Positions 51,528 through 60,562 of a DNA stretch of 64,000 bases are shown here, piece by piece; within the stretch, counting starts at the first letter, position 1, and every line of letters starts with the position of its first letter. The stretch is taken from the NCBI RefSeq assembly GCF_011074795.1, contig NZ_JAAMPF010000031.1:62001-126000 (forward strand), in the 5' to 3' direction. Below the pieces are notes generated by a model that searched no databases, had not been told where the DNA came from, and saw only the letters and a program-made list of their open reading frames with translations. This DNA is from Marinobacter salicampi. GTDB lineage: Bacteria; Pseudomonadota; Gammaproteobacteria; Pseudomonadales; Oleiphilaceae. Made by a program: the position numbers and the translations under genes.

Positions 51528-53405
51528 ATGCTCAATAAATTCCCGCTCTGGAAAAACATGATCATCCTGATTGCTGTGGCAATCGGATTCATTTACGCGT
51601 TACCGAACCTGTATCCGGATGATTATGCGGTTCAGATCAGTGGTGCCAGAAGTAGCACCCAAGTTGACGAGCGCACCCTGGAGCGTGCGGTGACCGCCCT
51701 TGAGGAGGCGGGTATTGAGGTGCGTTCTGCCGAGGTCGACGAGCCGGATGGCCTGATAAGGCTGGCGGGTGGTGAGGCCCAGCTAAAGGCCCGCCCCATT
51801 GTCCAGGCCGCCCTTGGCAATGACTACCTGGTAGCCCTGAATATGGCACCTTCCACCCCTGACTGGCTGCGCAGTATTGGTGCGGGGCCCATGAAACTGG
51901 GTCTTGACCTGCGTGGCGGCGTCCATTTTCTTCTGGAAGTGGATATGGAAACCGCCCTCAAGCAACGTTTGGAAGCACTGTCAGGCCAGGTCAAGCAGGA
52001 TCTGAGGGATGAGCGCATCCGCTACCGTGGTGGCGAGGTGGCAGGAGCCCAGAACATTGTGCTGACATTCCGCGATGAGAGTGAGAGGGACAAGGCCTTC
52101 AGCCTGGTCCGCGACCAGTACAACCAGTTCCTGCTTGATGAGAGACGCGGCGACGACGATGAGTATGAACTGGTGCTGACTCTGTCTGAAGCACAGGTTC
52201 GCGAAATTGAAGACTATGCGGTCGAGCAGAACCTCACCACACTTCGCAATCGGGTAAATGAGTTGGGTGTGGCAGAGCCCCTTGTTCAGCAACAGGGCCG
52301 TTCCCGTATCGTGGTCGAACTGCCAGGTGTTCAGGACACGGCTCAGGCGAAACGGGTTATCGGCGCCACGGCGAACCTTGAGTTCCGCCTGGAGGCCCGT
52401 CAGGATGCGCCTGCCGGTACCACAGAAGTCTACCCGTTCCGGGACAGTGAGAACCGGACCGCCAGGCTGGAAAAAGAGGTCATTGCCTCCGGCGACAGCG
52501 TTGCCAACGCCCAGCAGGGGTTTGATGAGAATGGCCAGCCCCAGGTAAATATCACCATGAATTCCGCGGGCGGCGACAGGATGAACCGCGCCACTCGGGA
52601 CGCCATTCAGCGCCGAATGGCTGTGCTGTTTATTGAATACAAGTCCGAGACCACCGAAAGGCGTGTTGACGGCGAAATGAAAGAAGTGGAAAAGCGTAGC
52701 GTCGAAAGAGGCATAATCAGCCTTGCCACTATCCAGTCAGCGCTTGGTTCCAGTTTTCGTATCACAGGGTTGGATTCTGTGGCAGAAGCGGCTGAATTGG
52801 CGCTTCTGTTAAGGGCAGGCTCCCTGGCCGCACCGATGTATTTCGCCGAGGAGCGAACCATCGGCCCCAGCCTGGGCCAGAAGAATATCGACGCCGGCAT
52901 GATGTCAGTTGCCTTGGGCTTCGGTCTGGTGCTCATCTACATGGCGGTTTTCTATCGGGTATTCGGCCTGATCGCGAATCTGACGCTGACCATAAATCTC
53001 ATGATGCTCATCGCCTGCATGTCGATACTGTCGGCGACACTGACCCTGCCGGGCATTGCCGGCATCGTGTTGACTGTGGGTATGGCGGTAGATGCAAACG
53101 TACTTATCTTCGAGCGAATCAAGGAAGAGCTTAAGAGCGGCATGCCGCCACAGTCGGCGATCAATGCAGGCTACTCCCGGGCGTTTGTTTCCATCGTTGA
53201 CGCTAACATCACCACGTTGCTGGTGGCTGTTATCCTGTTTGCCATGGGCTCCGGCCCGGTTAAAGGTTTTGCTGTGACACTGTGCATCGGCATCCTGACG
53301 TCCATGTTCACCTCGCTGCTGGTTAGCCGGGGTATCGTGAATTTCGCCTTCGGCGGTCGCAAGATTGAGAAACTGTCCATCGGGGGGAAGCTCGCTAATG
53401 CCTAA
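51528..53405 (+). CDS. secD: Protein translocase subunit SecD
   Basis: A 625-residue RND-type membrane protein using the proton gradient to aid Sec-dependent export. The first helix is at residues 8-25, the large periplasmic region has LGLDLRGGVHFLLEVD (P1 base) and LTTLRNRVNELGVAEPLVQQQG, and the six-helix membrane part shows ALGFGLVLIYMAVFYR and the signature VGMAVDANVLIFERIKEEL. Length is normal. Its stop overlaps the secF start. Confidence 0.96.
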   Translation: MLNKFPLWKNMIILIAVAIGFIYALPNLYPDDYAVQISGARSSTQVDERTLERAVTALEEAGIEVRSAEVDEPDGLIRLAGGEAQLKARPIVQAALGNDYLVALNMAPSTPDWLRSIGAGPMKLGLDLRGGVHFLLEVDMETALKQRLEALSGQVKQDLRDERIRYRGGEVAGAQNIVLTFRDESERDKAFSLVRDQYNQFLLDERRGDDDEYELVLTLSEAQVREIEDYAVEQNLTTLRNRVNELGVAEPLVQQQGRSRIVVELPGVQDTAQAKRVIGATANLEFRLEARQDAPAGTTEVYPFRDSENRTARLEKEVIASGDSVANAQQGFDENGQPQVNITMNSAGGDRMNRATRDAIQRRMAVLFIEYKSETTERRVDGEMKEVEKRSVERGIISLATIQSALGSSFRITGLDSVAEAAELALLLRAGSLAAPMYFAEERTIGPSLGQKNIDAGMMSVALGFGLVLIYMAVFYRVFGLIANLTLTINLMMLIACMSILSATLTLPGIAGIVLTVGMAVDANVLIFERIKEELKSGMPPQSAINAGYSRAFVSIVDANITTLLVAVILFAMGSGPVKGFAVTLCIGILTSMFTSLLVSRGIVNFAFGGRKIEKLSIGGKLANA

Positions 53406-54360
53406 TGTAGAAAAGAAACCCATTGATTTTATGGGTATACGCAAGGTAGCTGCAGCCTTTTCCATCGCTTTGGTGCTGGGCTCCCTCATCATTTTGGCGA
53501 TTAACGGCCTCAATCTGGGGCTGGACTTCACAGGCGGTACCTCTGTTGAGCTGGAGTACTCGGAAGCGCCGGCACTGGACGATATCCGCAATGTACTTGC
53601 AGACTCGGGTTACGAGAACTTTGTGGTCCAGAACTTCGGTGCCGAAACGTCGGTTCTCGTTCGGCTCTCAGACGCCTTTGACGATGAACTGGCGGCACAG
53701 GTAACTGAGGATCTGCGCACAACTGGCCAGGAACTTGAGTTGGTGCGTTCGTCATTTGTTGGCTCCCAGGTGGGAGATGAGCTGAAAGAAGACAGCGGGC
53801 TTGGGCTGCTTCTGGCGCTCGCAGTTGTGCTGGTCTACGTGGCTATGCGGTTCCAGGCCAAATTTGGTCTGGCTTCAGTGGTGCCTTTGGCCCATGACGT
53901 CATTATCATTCTCGGTATTTTCTCGCTGTTCCAGTGGACTTTTGATCTGAGTGTATTGGCGGCACTGCTTGCGGTTATCGGCTACTCGCTGAATGACACT
54001 ATTGTTGTGGCGGACCGCATCCGCGAAAATTTCCGCAAAATGCGGGTTGGCGATTCAGAGCACATCATTAACGAGTCGATTCATCAGACCATAAGCCGGA
54101 CACTGAACACTTCCGGAACCACGTTGGTGGTCTTGATTGCTCTGTATCTGTTTGGGGGCGAGGCTATCAATAACTTCGCCATTGCGCTTATCTTCGGCGT
54201 AATCGTGGGTACTTACTCCTCGATTTACGTAGCCGCTTCCATGCTTCTCGCCTTGGGTGTCTCCCGGGACGATCTAGTCATACCGCCCAAGGAAGGTCTT
54301 GTAGGGCAGGAAGGCGAAGATGAGGAAGAGCAGCCCCCTGAATGGCTGAATCGGATGTAG
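53398..54360 (+). CDS. secF: Protein translocase subunit SecF
   Basis: A 320-residue partner of SecD. It has GLNLGLDFTGGTSVELEYS near residue 40, six membrane helices, and the signature GYSLNDTIVVADRIRENFRKM near 195. The ATG at 53398 lies inside the last codons of secD (8-base overlap), implying coupling. The C-terminus is acidic (GEDEEEQPPEW). A strong terminator follows. Confidence 0.96.
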   Translation: MPNVEKKPIDFMGIRKVAAAFSIALVLGSLIILAINGLNLGLDFTGGTSVELEYSEAPALDDIRNVLADSGYENFVVQNFGAETSVLVRLSDAFDDELAAQVTEDLRTTGQELELVRSSFVGSQVGDELKEDSGLGLLLALAVVLVYVAMRFQAKFGLASVVPLAHDVIIILGIFSLFQWTFDLSVLAALLAVIGYSLNDTIVVADRIRENFRKMRVGDSEHIINESIHQTISRTLNTSGTTLVVLIALYLFGGEAINNFAIALIFGVIVGTYSSIYVAASMLLALGVSRDDLVIPPKEGLVGQEGEDEEEQPPEWLNRM

Positions 54361-54377
54361 CAGGACCATCCTGTAAT

Positions 54378-54415
54378 AAAAAAGCCGCGACTCTTGAACA
54401 GAGCGCGGCTTTTTT
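54378..54415. terminator. Bidirectional terminator between secF and suhB
   Basis: AAAAAAGCCGCG pairs perfectly with CGCGGCTTTTTT, with an inner CTCT/AGAG stem. T-runs occur on both strands and the flanking genes converge. Confidence 0.93.
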
Positions 54416-54430
54416 GATTTGCTGTGAAAG

Positions 54431-55231
54431 CTATTGGGGTAGGCGACCACGGAAGGGGTGCAGTGCTTTCAGCACTTCCTTGAACAGTTTTGGATTGGCT
54501 ACCACCATCTGTCGGTCTTTCTGGGTCGAGGGATTGCCGGAAAAATCTCCAGTCAGGGCGCCAGACTCGTTGGCGATGATCAGCCCTATGGTCAGGTCGA
54601 TGGCCTGGGGTCGGAATATCACCGCTGCATCCAGATGCCCTGCAGCAACACGGGCGATATCCAGAGGGACACAGGAAGACGTCCGCAGACTTGCTGTCTG
54701 CTGGGCCAGGGTTGCGGCCATCTCTCCCCACAGCAATGCGTTATCGGAACCACGGGCATGATCCAGAATGTTGGTCACCACTGCAGCCTGCTCAGCCTGT
54801 CGAATAGAACTGGTGCGAACGCGACGGCTGTTCAGTGTCGAACCGTGACCCCGGCTGGCGGCGTATTCTTCGCCGCTGACTGGATTAACCAGAAGCAGGT
54901 TTTCAGCCCGGTTGTCCTTTTTTTGCAGTAATGCCAGAGCGAACTCGGGAATACCCCGTAGAAAATTGTCCTGACCCAGAACCGGGAAGATGTGCCAGCT
55001 CCTTTCGTGCTCTCGGGCGTCTGCCTCCCCCAGGGGAGCAATTACATGATCGCGATAGGATTTCTGTAGCTGTTCGGCAAAGTTGTCATACAGAGACTGC
55101 TCGATACGTTCGAGCTGAGCTCGTAGTTCCTGGGGGTCTTTTTCGGCCAGTTCCTGGCGTTCGAAGTGGGACTTTAGGAAATCCGAACCCTGGCGGGCGA
55201 CCCGGAGGGCCATTTTAATTGCTGGTTGCAT
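54431..55231 (-). CDS. suhB: SuhB-like inositol monophosphatase family protein with lost active site
   Basis: A 266-residue protein that aligns along its whole length with SuhB (MQPAIKMALRVARQGSDF start; LLLVNPVSGEEYAASRGHG; VPLDIARVAAGHLDA; GALTGDFSGNP). However, the metal-binding DPLDGTTNF is replaced by FPVLGQDNF (residues 82-90; Phe and Leu where two Asp should be) and the EE(S/G)G motif is gone. Only the last Asp (212) remains. It should therefore not hydrolyse inositol phosphate. SuhB also works, independently of catalysis, in rRNA antitermination with NusA/NusG, and this may be what is kept. Position next to secF and trmJ supports orthology. The start is chosen by alignment; an ATG at 55243 is possible. 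Confidence 0.8.
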   Translation of the reverse strand: MQPAIKMALRVARQGSDFLKSHFERQELAEKDPQELRAQLERIEQSLYDNFAEQLQKSYRDHVIAPLGEADAREHERSWHIFPVLGQDNFLRGIPEFALALLQKKDNRAENLLLVNPVSGEEYAASRGHGSTLNSRRVRTSSIRQAEQAAVVTNILDHARGSDNALLWGEMAATLAQQTASLRTSSCVPLDIARVAAGHLDAAVIFRPQAIDLTIGLIIANESGALTGDFSGNPSTQKDRQMVVANPKLFKEVLKALHPFRGRLPQ

Positions 55232-55398
55232 CAGGCTATTCATCACTTGGGTGTGCGAAGGCCGCGTATCATAACAAACTGGGCTTTTGCCTTGTATGTT
55301 TTTTAATAGATGAACCATCAACACCCCGGGGCCTGGTTCGGAGAGTACTCGCCTTCTGTTATTATGCCCATTCAGTTTTTACCAGAGATGGACACTCC

Positions 55399-56226
55399 AT
55401 GCGAAAAGCGGCCTTGCCCTCAGAATCGAACATAGAACCACTGGAAAACGTCCGCATCATTTTGGTCGAGACCTCTCACTCGGGCAATATCGGAGCTGTC
55501 GCCCGAGCAATGAAGAATATGGGCATGGCAAACCTCTGGCTGGTCAACCCAGCCTCATTTCCAGACGAAACCTCCTATGCCCGGGCGGCTGGAGCCGCTG
55601 ATGTCCTTGATTCGGCAAGAACGGTGGCTACTCTTGATGAGGCTCTTGCGGAGTGTGTGGTAGTGATGGGCACCAGTGCTCGGGGCCGTAAGGTTCCCTG
55701 GCCGGTCATCCCTCCACCTGAGGCCGCCTCCAAGGCTGTCACACATGCTACCGCCGGACCTGTGGCGCTGGTTTTTGGTAGGGAAAATCATGGTCTGAGC
55801 AATGACGAGCTGCAGCGTTGCCATTTCCACATCCATATACCGTCTAACCAGAGTTACAGCTCGCTCAATCTTGCGATGGCAGTACAGGTGGTCTGCTATG
55901 AACTCCGCATGCATTACTTGCGTTTGCAGGAGGGCGGTGAGTCAGGGCCGCAGCTCCGTTCCATGACCACGCCAGCTGACCCGGGGTGGGACCAGCCTCT
56001 GGCCTCGGTTGCAGATGTTGAAAGCCTCTTTAAACACCTTGAGGAAGTACTGGTGGATGTAGAATTCCACCGCAGGGATAAACCGAGACAGTTAATGACG
56101 AGACTGCGTCGCCTGCTCCAGCGCGCTCAGATGGACCAGATGGAGGTCAATATACTCCGGGGTATTCTTTCCTCCGTCCAGAAGGCCGCTGGCAAACAGA
56201 ATAAGGCGGAAGATGCTGGCCCCTGA
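55399..56226 (+). CDS. trmJ: tRNA (cytidine/uridine-2'-O-)-methyltransferase TrmJ
   Basis: A 275-residue SPOUT methyltransferase that 2'-O-methylates position 32 of tRNAs. The N-terminal domain has NVRIILVETSHSGNIGAVARAMKNMG, MGTSARGRKVPWPVIPP, the knot region ALVFGRENHGLSNDELQ and IPSNQSYSSLNLAMAVQVVCYELR; a helical C-terminal extension follows. The ATG at 55399 fits family starts; the long upstream open frame would overlap suhB. It lies directly before the iscR promoter. Confidence 0.93.
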   Translation: MRKAALPSESNIEPLENVRIILVETSHSGNIGAVARAMKNMGMANLWLVNPASFPDETSYARAAGAADVLDSARTVATLDEALAECVVVMGTSARGRKVPWPVIPPPEAASKAVTHATAGPVALVFGRENHGLSNDELQRCHFHIHIPSNQSYSSLNLAMAVQVVCYELRMHYLRLQEGGESGPQLRSMTTPADPGWDQPLASVADVESLFKHLEEVLVDVEFHRRDKPRQLMTRLRRLLQRAQMDQMEVNILRGILSSVQKAAGKQNKAEDAGP

Positions 56227-56259
56227 ATACTTGACTGAAATACTTGGTCAATTCATAAT
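56227..56259 (+). promoter_or_regulatory. iscR promoter with type 1 IscR binding site
   Basis: Positions 56227-56251 match the type 1 IscR consensus (ATASYYGACT-RWWW-YAGTCRRSTAT) at about 20 of 25 positions. TTGACT inside it (56231) and CATAAT (56254) are 17 bases apart, a good sigma-70 promoter, so holo-IscR bound here would cover the -35 element and repress its own gene. Confidence 0.75.
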
Positions 56260-56298
56260 CAGGTATATAAAAAGTCATCTCCTCCGAGGCCACGCTTT

Positions 56299-56796
56299 AT
56301 GCGATTGACCACCAAGGGCCGGTACGCGGTAACCGCCATGCTTGACCTTGCCCTTCACAGTGAGGGTGGGCCGGTTAGCCTTGCTGATATTTCAGGTCGC
56401 CAGGACATCTCCCTGTCCTATCTGGAACAGTTGTTTGCCCGCTTGAGGCGCCAGGAACTTGTGGTCAGTGTTCGTGGCCCCGGTGGAGGGTATCGGCTGG
56501 GGCGAGACTGCCAGCAGGTGTTCATTTCCGAGGTTGTGGACGCGGTTAATGAGTCACTGGATACCACCCGCTGTAAGAACCATGGGGACTGCCAGAATGG
56601 CGAAAAGTGCCTAACCCATCATCTATGGTCTGACTTGAGTGATCAGATTCACGACTTTCTCAGTGGTATCAGTCTGGCGGATCTGATGAAGAAGCGGGAA
56701 ATCCAGGTGGTGGCTGAGCGTCAGAATCGGCGCCGGAGCGAGAGTGGCTCGCAGGCCATTAATACCAAGCTTCTTTCCGATCGGGCCCCGGCCTGA
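56299..56796 (+). CDS. iscR: Iron-sulfur cluster regulator IscR
   Basis: A 165-residue Rrf2-family repressor with a [2Fe-2S] cluster. The winged helix begins MRLTTKGRYAVTAMLDLALH, the recognition helix region is SLSYLEQLFARLRRQELV, and the cluster ligands Cys92, Cys98, Cys104 and His107 (CKNHGDCQNGEKCLTHH) sit at the same positions as in E. coli. The basic C-terminus is typical. It is autoregulated through the site just upstream and is followed 28 bases later by iscS, but by no scaffold or chaperone gene. Confidence 0.95.
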   Translation: MRLTTKGRYAVTAMLDLALHSEGGPVSLADISGRQDISLSYLEQLFARLRRQELVVSVRGPGGGYRLGRDCQQVFISEVVDAVNESLDTTRCKNHGDCQNGEKCLTHHLWSDLSDQIHDFLSGISLADLMKKREIQVVAERQNRRRSESGSQAINTKLLSDRAPA

Positions 56797-56824
56797 ACAT
56801 CATCTTTTCGTAATTCGTGACGCT

Positions 56825-57991
56825 ATGAAAAAACCGGTTTATCTAGATTATGCCGCAACGACCCCCGTAGACCCGGCAGTTGCCGGCGACATGATGGGGT
56901 GCCTGGCGCTGGACGGCTTATTTGGCAATCCCGCCTCCCGGTCCCACGGCTATGGCTGGCAGGCCGAAGCTGCAGTAGAGAAAGCCCGTCGCCAGGTAGC
57001 AACGCTGATTGGTAGTGATCCGCGGGAAATCGTCTGGACCTCGGGCGCGACAGAATCGGATAACCTCGCAATTAAGGGAGCTGTTGCCGCTCTCGCGAGC
57101 CCCCATCCCCATATCGTTACTTCAGTTGTCGAGCATAAAGCAGTAATCGATACCTGCGCCTGGCTCGAGAGGCAGGGATGTGAGATCACATGGCTGGTTC
57201 CGGATAGCCGAGGAACCATCAGTCTTGATCAGGTCAAAGAAGCGATAAGACCAGGGACTGCCCTGGTCAGCCTGATGATGGTCAATAATGAGCTTGGTTC
57301 TGTTACGGATATCAGGAGCATAGGGTCCTTTTTGCGGGACAATGGCATTCTGTTTCATGTGGATGCCGCTCAGGCTGCCGGTAAAATCGTTATCGACGTT
57401 GGTCAGATGCCAGTAGACCTGTTGTCACTATCCGGGCATAAAGTTTATGGACCCAAAGGGATCGGCGCTCTTTATGTGCGTCGGGACCCTGCAGTGCGTA
57501 TTGAGGCCCAGATTCATGGCGGTGGTCATGAACGGGGTATGCGCTCCGGAACTCTTCCCACCCATCAGATTGTTGGTATGGGCAAGGCCTTTGAGCTTGC
57601 AGGTGGCCAGCTAACCGCAGAGACCGAACGACTTGAAAGCTTGCGCGAGCGATTTCTTGTCGGGCTTTCCGCTTTGGCCGGGGTCACTCTTAATGGTCAT
57701 TCCGAGCAGCGGGTGCCGGGTATCATGAATCTTTCCTTTGACGGGGTCGAGGCCGAATCCCTGATGCTGGGGCTACGGGATCTGGCTATTTCTTCTGGCT
57801 CAGCCTGCGCATCAGCAACCCTGGCGCCATCTTATGTTCTCAAGGGTATCGGTCTGAGTGATGCCCAGGCGCACCGAGCCTTGCGTTTCTCGCTGGGTCG
57901 GTTTACGACAGTAGAGGAGGTGGATTTTGCCGTTAGCCAGGTGGTTGAAGTGGTTCAACGCCTCAGGAGTGTTCGCCGGACTGTGGCCTAA
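56825..57991 (+). CDS. iscS: Cysteine desulfurase IscS, C-terminally short
   Basis: A 388-residue PLP enzyme taking sulfur from cysteine for Fe-S clusters, thiolated tRNA and other uses. The alignment to E. coli IscS is close and gap-free: LDYAATTPVDP, SGATESDNLAIKGA, PLP lysine Lys206 in SLSGHKVYGPKG, and active-site Cys328 in SSGSACASATLAPSYVL. The protein stops at RLRSVRRTVA and lacks the last ~16-20 residues (PLWEMYKQG...EWAHH in E. coli) that contribute to IscU binding. The next gene is ndk; iscU, iscA, hscB, hscA and fdx are absent. The ATG at 56825 is set by alignment. Confidence 0.93.
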   Translation: MKKPVYLDYAATTPVDPAVAGDMMGCLALDGLFGNPASRSHGYGWQAEAAVEKARRQVATLIGSDPREIVWTSGATESDNLAIKGAVAALASPHPHIVTSVVEHKAVIDTCAWLERQGCEITWLVPDSRGTISLDQVKEAIRPGTALVSLMMVNNELGSVTDIRSIGSFLRDNGILFHVDAAQAAGKIVIDVGQMPVDLLSLSGHKVYGPKGIGALYVRRDPAVRIEAQIHGGGHERGMRSGTLPTHQIVGMGKAFELAGGQLTAETERLESLRERFLVGLSALAGVTLNGHSEQRVPGIMNLSFDGVEAESLMLGLRDLAISSGSACASATLAPSYVLKGIGLSDAQAHRALRFSLGRFTTVEEVDFAVSQVVEVVQRLRSVRRTVA

Positions 57992-58108
57992 TCCAGCGTA
58001 CCGGTAGGCAGTAGGCCCCCGACTGCGTATAATCCCAGGCCTGAATTTAACCTGGCCAAACACGTGTTTTCACGGGGCAGGCCAATCCAACCATTCCGGA
58101 GTTTTATC

Positions 58109-58537
58109 ATGTCAAATGAGCGGACGCTCTCGATCATCAAGCCCGATGCAGTAGCCAAAAACGTTATTGGCGAAATTTACAGCAGGTTTGAGAAGGCCGG
58201 CTTGAGCCTGGTCGCAGCGAAGATGATGCACCTTACCCAGGAGCAGGCCGAGGGCTTTTATGCTGAGCACAAAGAGCGGCCTTTCTTTGCCGATCTGGTC
58301 GCATTCATGACCTCCGGGCCCGTAATGGTTCAGGTGCTGGAAGGCGAGGGGGCGGTTCTAAAAAACCGCGATCTGATGGGCGCCACGAATCCTAAAGAAG
58401 CTGAAGCCGGCACCATCAGGGCCGATTTCGCATCCTCCATTGATGCAAACGCCGTACACGGCTCTGACTCTGCAGCGTCAGCAGAGCGTGAGATAGCTTA
58501 TTTCTTCAATGACAATGAAATCTGTCCACGCGGCTGA
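58109..58537 (+). CDS. ndk: Nucleoside diphosphate kinase
   Basis: A 142-residue enzyme that balances NTP and dNTP pools by phosphate transfer through a phosphohistidine. It starts ERTLSIIKPDAVAKN and has the active-site His117 in NAVHGSDSAASAEREIAYFF. Length is normal. GGAG precedes the ATG by 8 bases. In Pseudomonas ndk also follows the isc genes and precedes rlmN. Confidence 0.96.
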   Translation: MSNERTLSIIKPDAVAKNVIGEIYSRFEKAGLSLVAAKMMHLTQEQAEGFYAEHKERPFFADLVAFMTSGPVMVQVLEGEGAVLKNRDLMGATNPKEAEAGTIRADFASSIDANAVHGSDSAASAEREIAYFFNDNEICPRG

Positions 58538-58614
58538 TTTCCCAGGAAAAAGGGTTCAGGATTGGCATAAGCCGGTCCTGGCCATTTTTTCGTTGATTCA
58601 ACTGAGGTTACTGA

Positions 58615-59727
58615 ATGTCGTCGCCCGTAGAAAAGACAAACCTTCTGGGTCTTCCGAAGGCCCGGCTCGAGGCTTTTTTCGAGTCCCTGGGGGAAAAACG
58701 TTTTCGGGCGACTCAGGTTCTGCAGTGGATCCATCAGAGAGGGGCCGACGATTTCGACCTGATGACCAATATGAGCAAAAGTCTCCGGGACAAGCTCAAG
58801 GAAGTCGCTGAAATCCGTGGCCCTGAAGTTATCTACGATGAAACGTCCAAGGATGGCACCCGTAAATGGGTCATGCGGATGGATCAGGGCAATAGCATCG
58901 AGACTGTGCTGATTCCTGACGGCCAGCGGGGTACCCTTTGTGTGTCCTCCCAAATCGGCTGCAGTCTTGACTGCACTTTTTGTTCTACTGGCAAGCGCGG
59001 CTTTAACCGGAATCTGACTTCCGCTGAGATTATTGGTCAGGTGTGGGTGGCCCGTAAAGCCTTCATGCCATTTGAACCAGGCCCAGAACGCCCGATCACA
59101 AACGTGGTCATGATGGGAATGGGCGAGCCCCTACTGAACTTTGATAATGTCGTCGATGCCATGAACCTTATGATGGAGGACCTGGCCTACGGAATCTCCA
59201 AGCGTCGGGTAACCCTTAGTACTTCAGGTGTCGTGCCAGGCATAGATAAGCTGGGGGAGGTAACCGATGTCTCCCTGGCGATATCTCTGCACGCACCCAA
59301 TGATGAGCTTCGCAACCAGTTGGTTCCCATTAACAAGAAATACCCTATTGCAGAGTTGCTGGCAGCCACCAAGCGATATATGGCACGGTTGCCGGACAAG
59401 CGAAAGGTCACTATTGAGTATACGGTCATCGAGGGCATGAACGACAAGCCGGAACATGCCCGCGAGCTGACTCAGCTTTTGCGCGATATACCTTGTAAAA
59501 TCAATCTGATACCGTTTAATCCTTTCCCTGAAAGTGACTTCAAGCGGCCCAAGCTGTCTGCCACCCGCCGGTTCCAGACCATCCTGAACGAGGCCGGATA
59601 TGTATCCACGATCCGAACGACCAGGGGTGACGATATTGACGCTGCCTGCGGCCAACTCGTCGGGCAATTCGAAGACCGCACGCGCAGAAGCCAACGCTAT
59701 ATTCCTGTACACCAGATGACCCCCTGA
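58615..59727 (+). CDS. rlmN: 23S rRNA (adenine2503-C2)-methyltransferase RlmN
   Basis: A 370-residue radical-SAM enzyme that methylates A2503 of 23S rRNA and A37 of some tRNAs. The [4Fe-4S] motif CSLDCTFC has Cys116, Cys120 and Cys123; MGMGEPLLNFDNVV, SISLHAPNDELRNQLVPINKKY and the C-terminal cysteine in GDDIDAACGQL (methyl carrier) are present. Length is normal. Confidence 0.96.
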   Translation: MSSPVEKTNLLGLPKARLEAFFESLGEKRFRATQVLQWIHQRGADDFDLMTNMSKSLRDKLKEVAEIRGPEVIYDETSKDGTRKWVMRMDQGNSIETVLIPDGQRGTLCVSSQIGCSLDCTFCSTGKRGFNRNLTSAEIIGQVWVARKAFMPFEPGPERPITNVVMMGMGEPLLNFDNVVDAMNLMMEDLAYGISKRRVTLSTSGVVPGIDKLGEVTDVSLAISLHAPNDELRNQLVPINKKYPIAELLAATKRYMARLPDKRKVTIEYTVIEGMNDKPEHARELTQLLRDIPCKINLIPFNPFPESDFKRPKLSATRRFQTILNEAGYVSTIRTTRGDDIDAACGQLVGQFEDRTRRSQRYIPVHQMTP

Positions 59728-59755
59728 AATCAGGCCCGACACAGGATAGACAACA

Positions 59756-60562
59756 TTGAATAACAGGCGCGCCTTTTTCCTTGCCAAGCTGACGATAAGT
59801 GCGTTGGTGATCACTTTGCTCACTGGCTGTGTAACTTCTTCGGACAGTCGTTTCGCCCGCGGAGCCGATGAGGATGCTGCCGTTCGTGATTACGTTCAGC
59901 TTGCCACAGCCTATGTGGCCCAGGGTAATTACGAACGAGCGAGAACCCACATTGAACGTGCACTTGAGATTAATCCCGATAGTCATGGCGCCCTGGCAAC
60001 CATGGGACTTATTTTCCAGCGTGAAGGCGAGCCTGAATTAGCCGAGAAGGCGTTCAGAGACAGTCTGAAGCAGGAGCCGTCCTACACCCGTGGTCGGGTT
60101 TTCTATGCGGCTTTTCTGTACGAGCAGGGAGAGTACCGAAAGGCCCGCGATGAGTTTGCCATGGCGGCAGCTGATACCGGCTATCCAGACCGGGCGTCTG
60201 TCTTCTATAATCTTGGACGCGCGGAGCAGCGCTTGGGCAATGCCTCGGCTGCAGCGGAGGCGTTCAAACGTTCGGTAAGGCTTAGCCGTGGCGATGCGCG
60301 TTCGCTTCTGGCGCTTTCCACAGCCCTGGTAGATGCCGGGGAGTACGACGAGGCGGTCAGGCATTACGATCGTCTGATGGCCATCATGGCACGAAGCGAA
60401 CGAATCTCGCACTCTCCGGAAAGCCTCCTTACCGGCATACGCATTGCTCGTTCTCAGGGTAATCAGGACCGTGCTGCCAGCCTCGCGCTTGTATTAAAGA
60501 ACCAGTTTCCGAACTCAGAGCAATATCAAAAATATAAGGCACTGATGTCAGATGACAAGTGA
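59756..60562 (+). CDS. pilF: Type IV pilus biogenesis lipoprotein PilF/PilW
   Basis: A 268-residue outer-membrane pilotin needed for PilQ secretin assembly. The signal peptide ends ITLLTGC (lipobox Cys25). Then six or so TPR repeats, for example YVQLATAYVAQGNYERARTHIERALEINP. The start is TTG, preceded by AGGATAG at good spacing; no better start gives the full signal peptide. It overlaps the next gene by 11 bases. Confidence 0.92.
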   Translation: MNNRRAFFLAKLTISALVITLLTGCVTSSDSRFARGADEDAAVRDYVQLATAYVAQGNYERARTHIERALEINPDSHGALATMGLIFQREGEPELAEKAFRDSLKQEPSYTRGRVFYAAFLYEQGEYRKARDEFAMAAADTGYPDRASVFYNLGRAEQRLGNASAAAEAFKRSVRLSRGDARSLLALSTALVDAGEYDEAVRHYDRLMAIMARSERISHSPESLLTGIRIARSQGNQDRAASLALVLKNQFPNSEQYQKYKALMSDDK

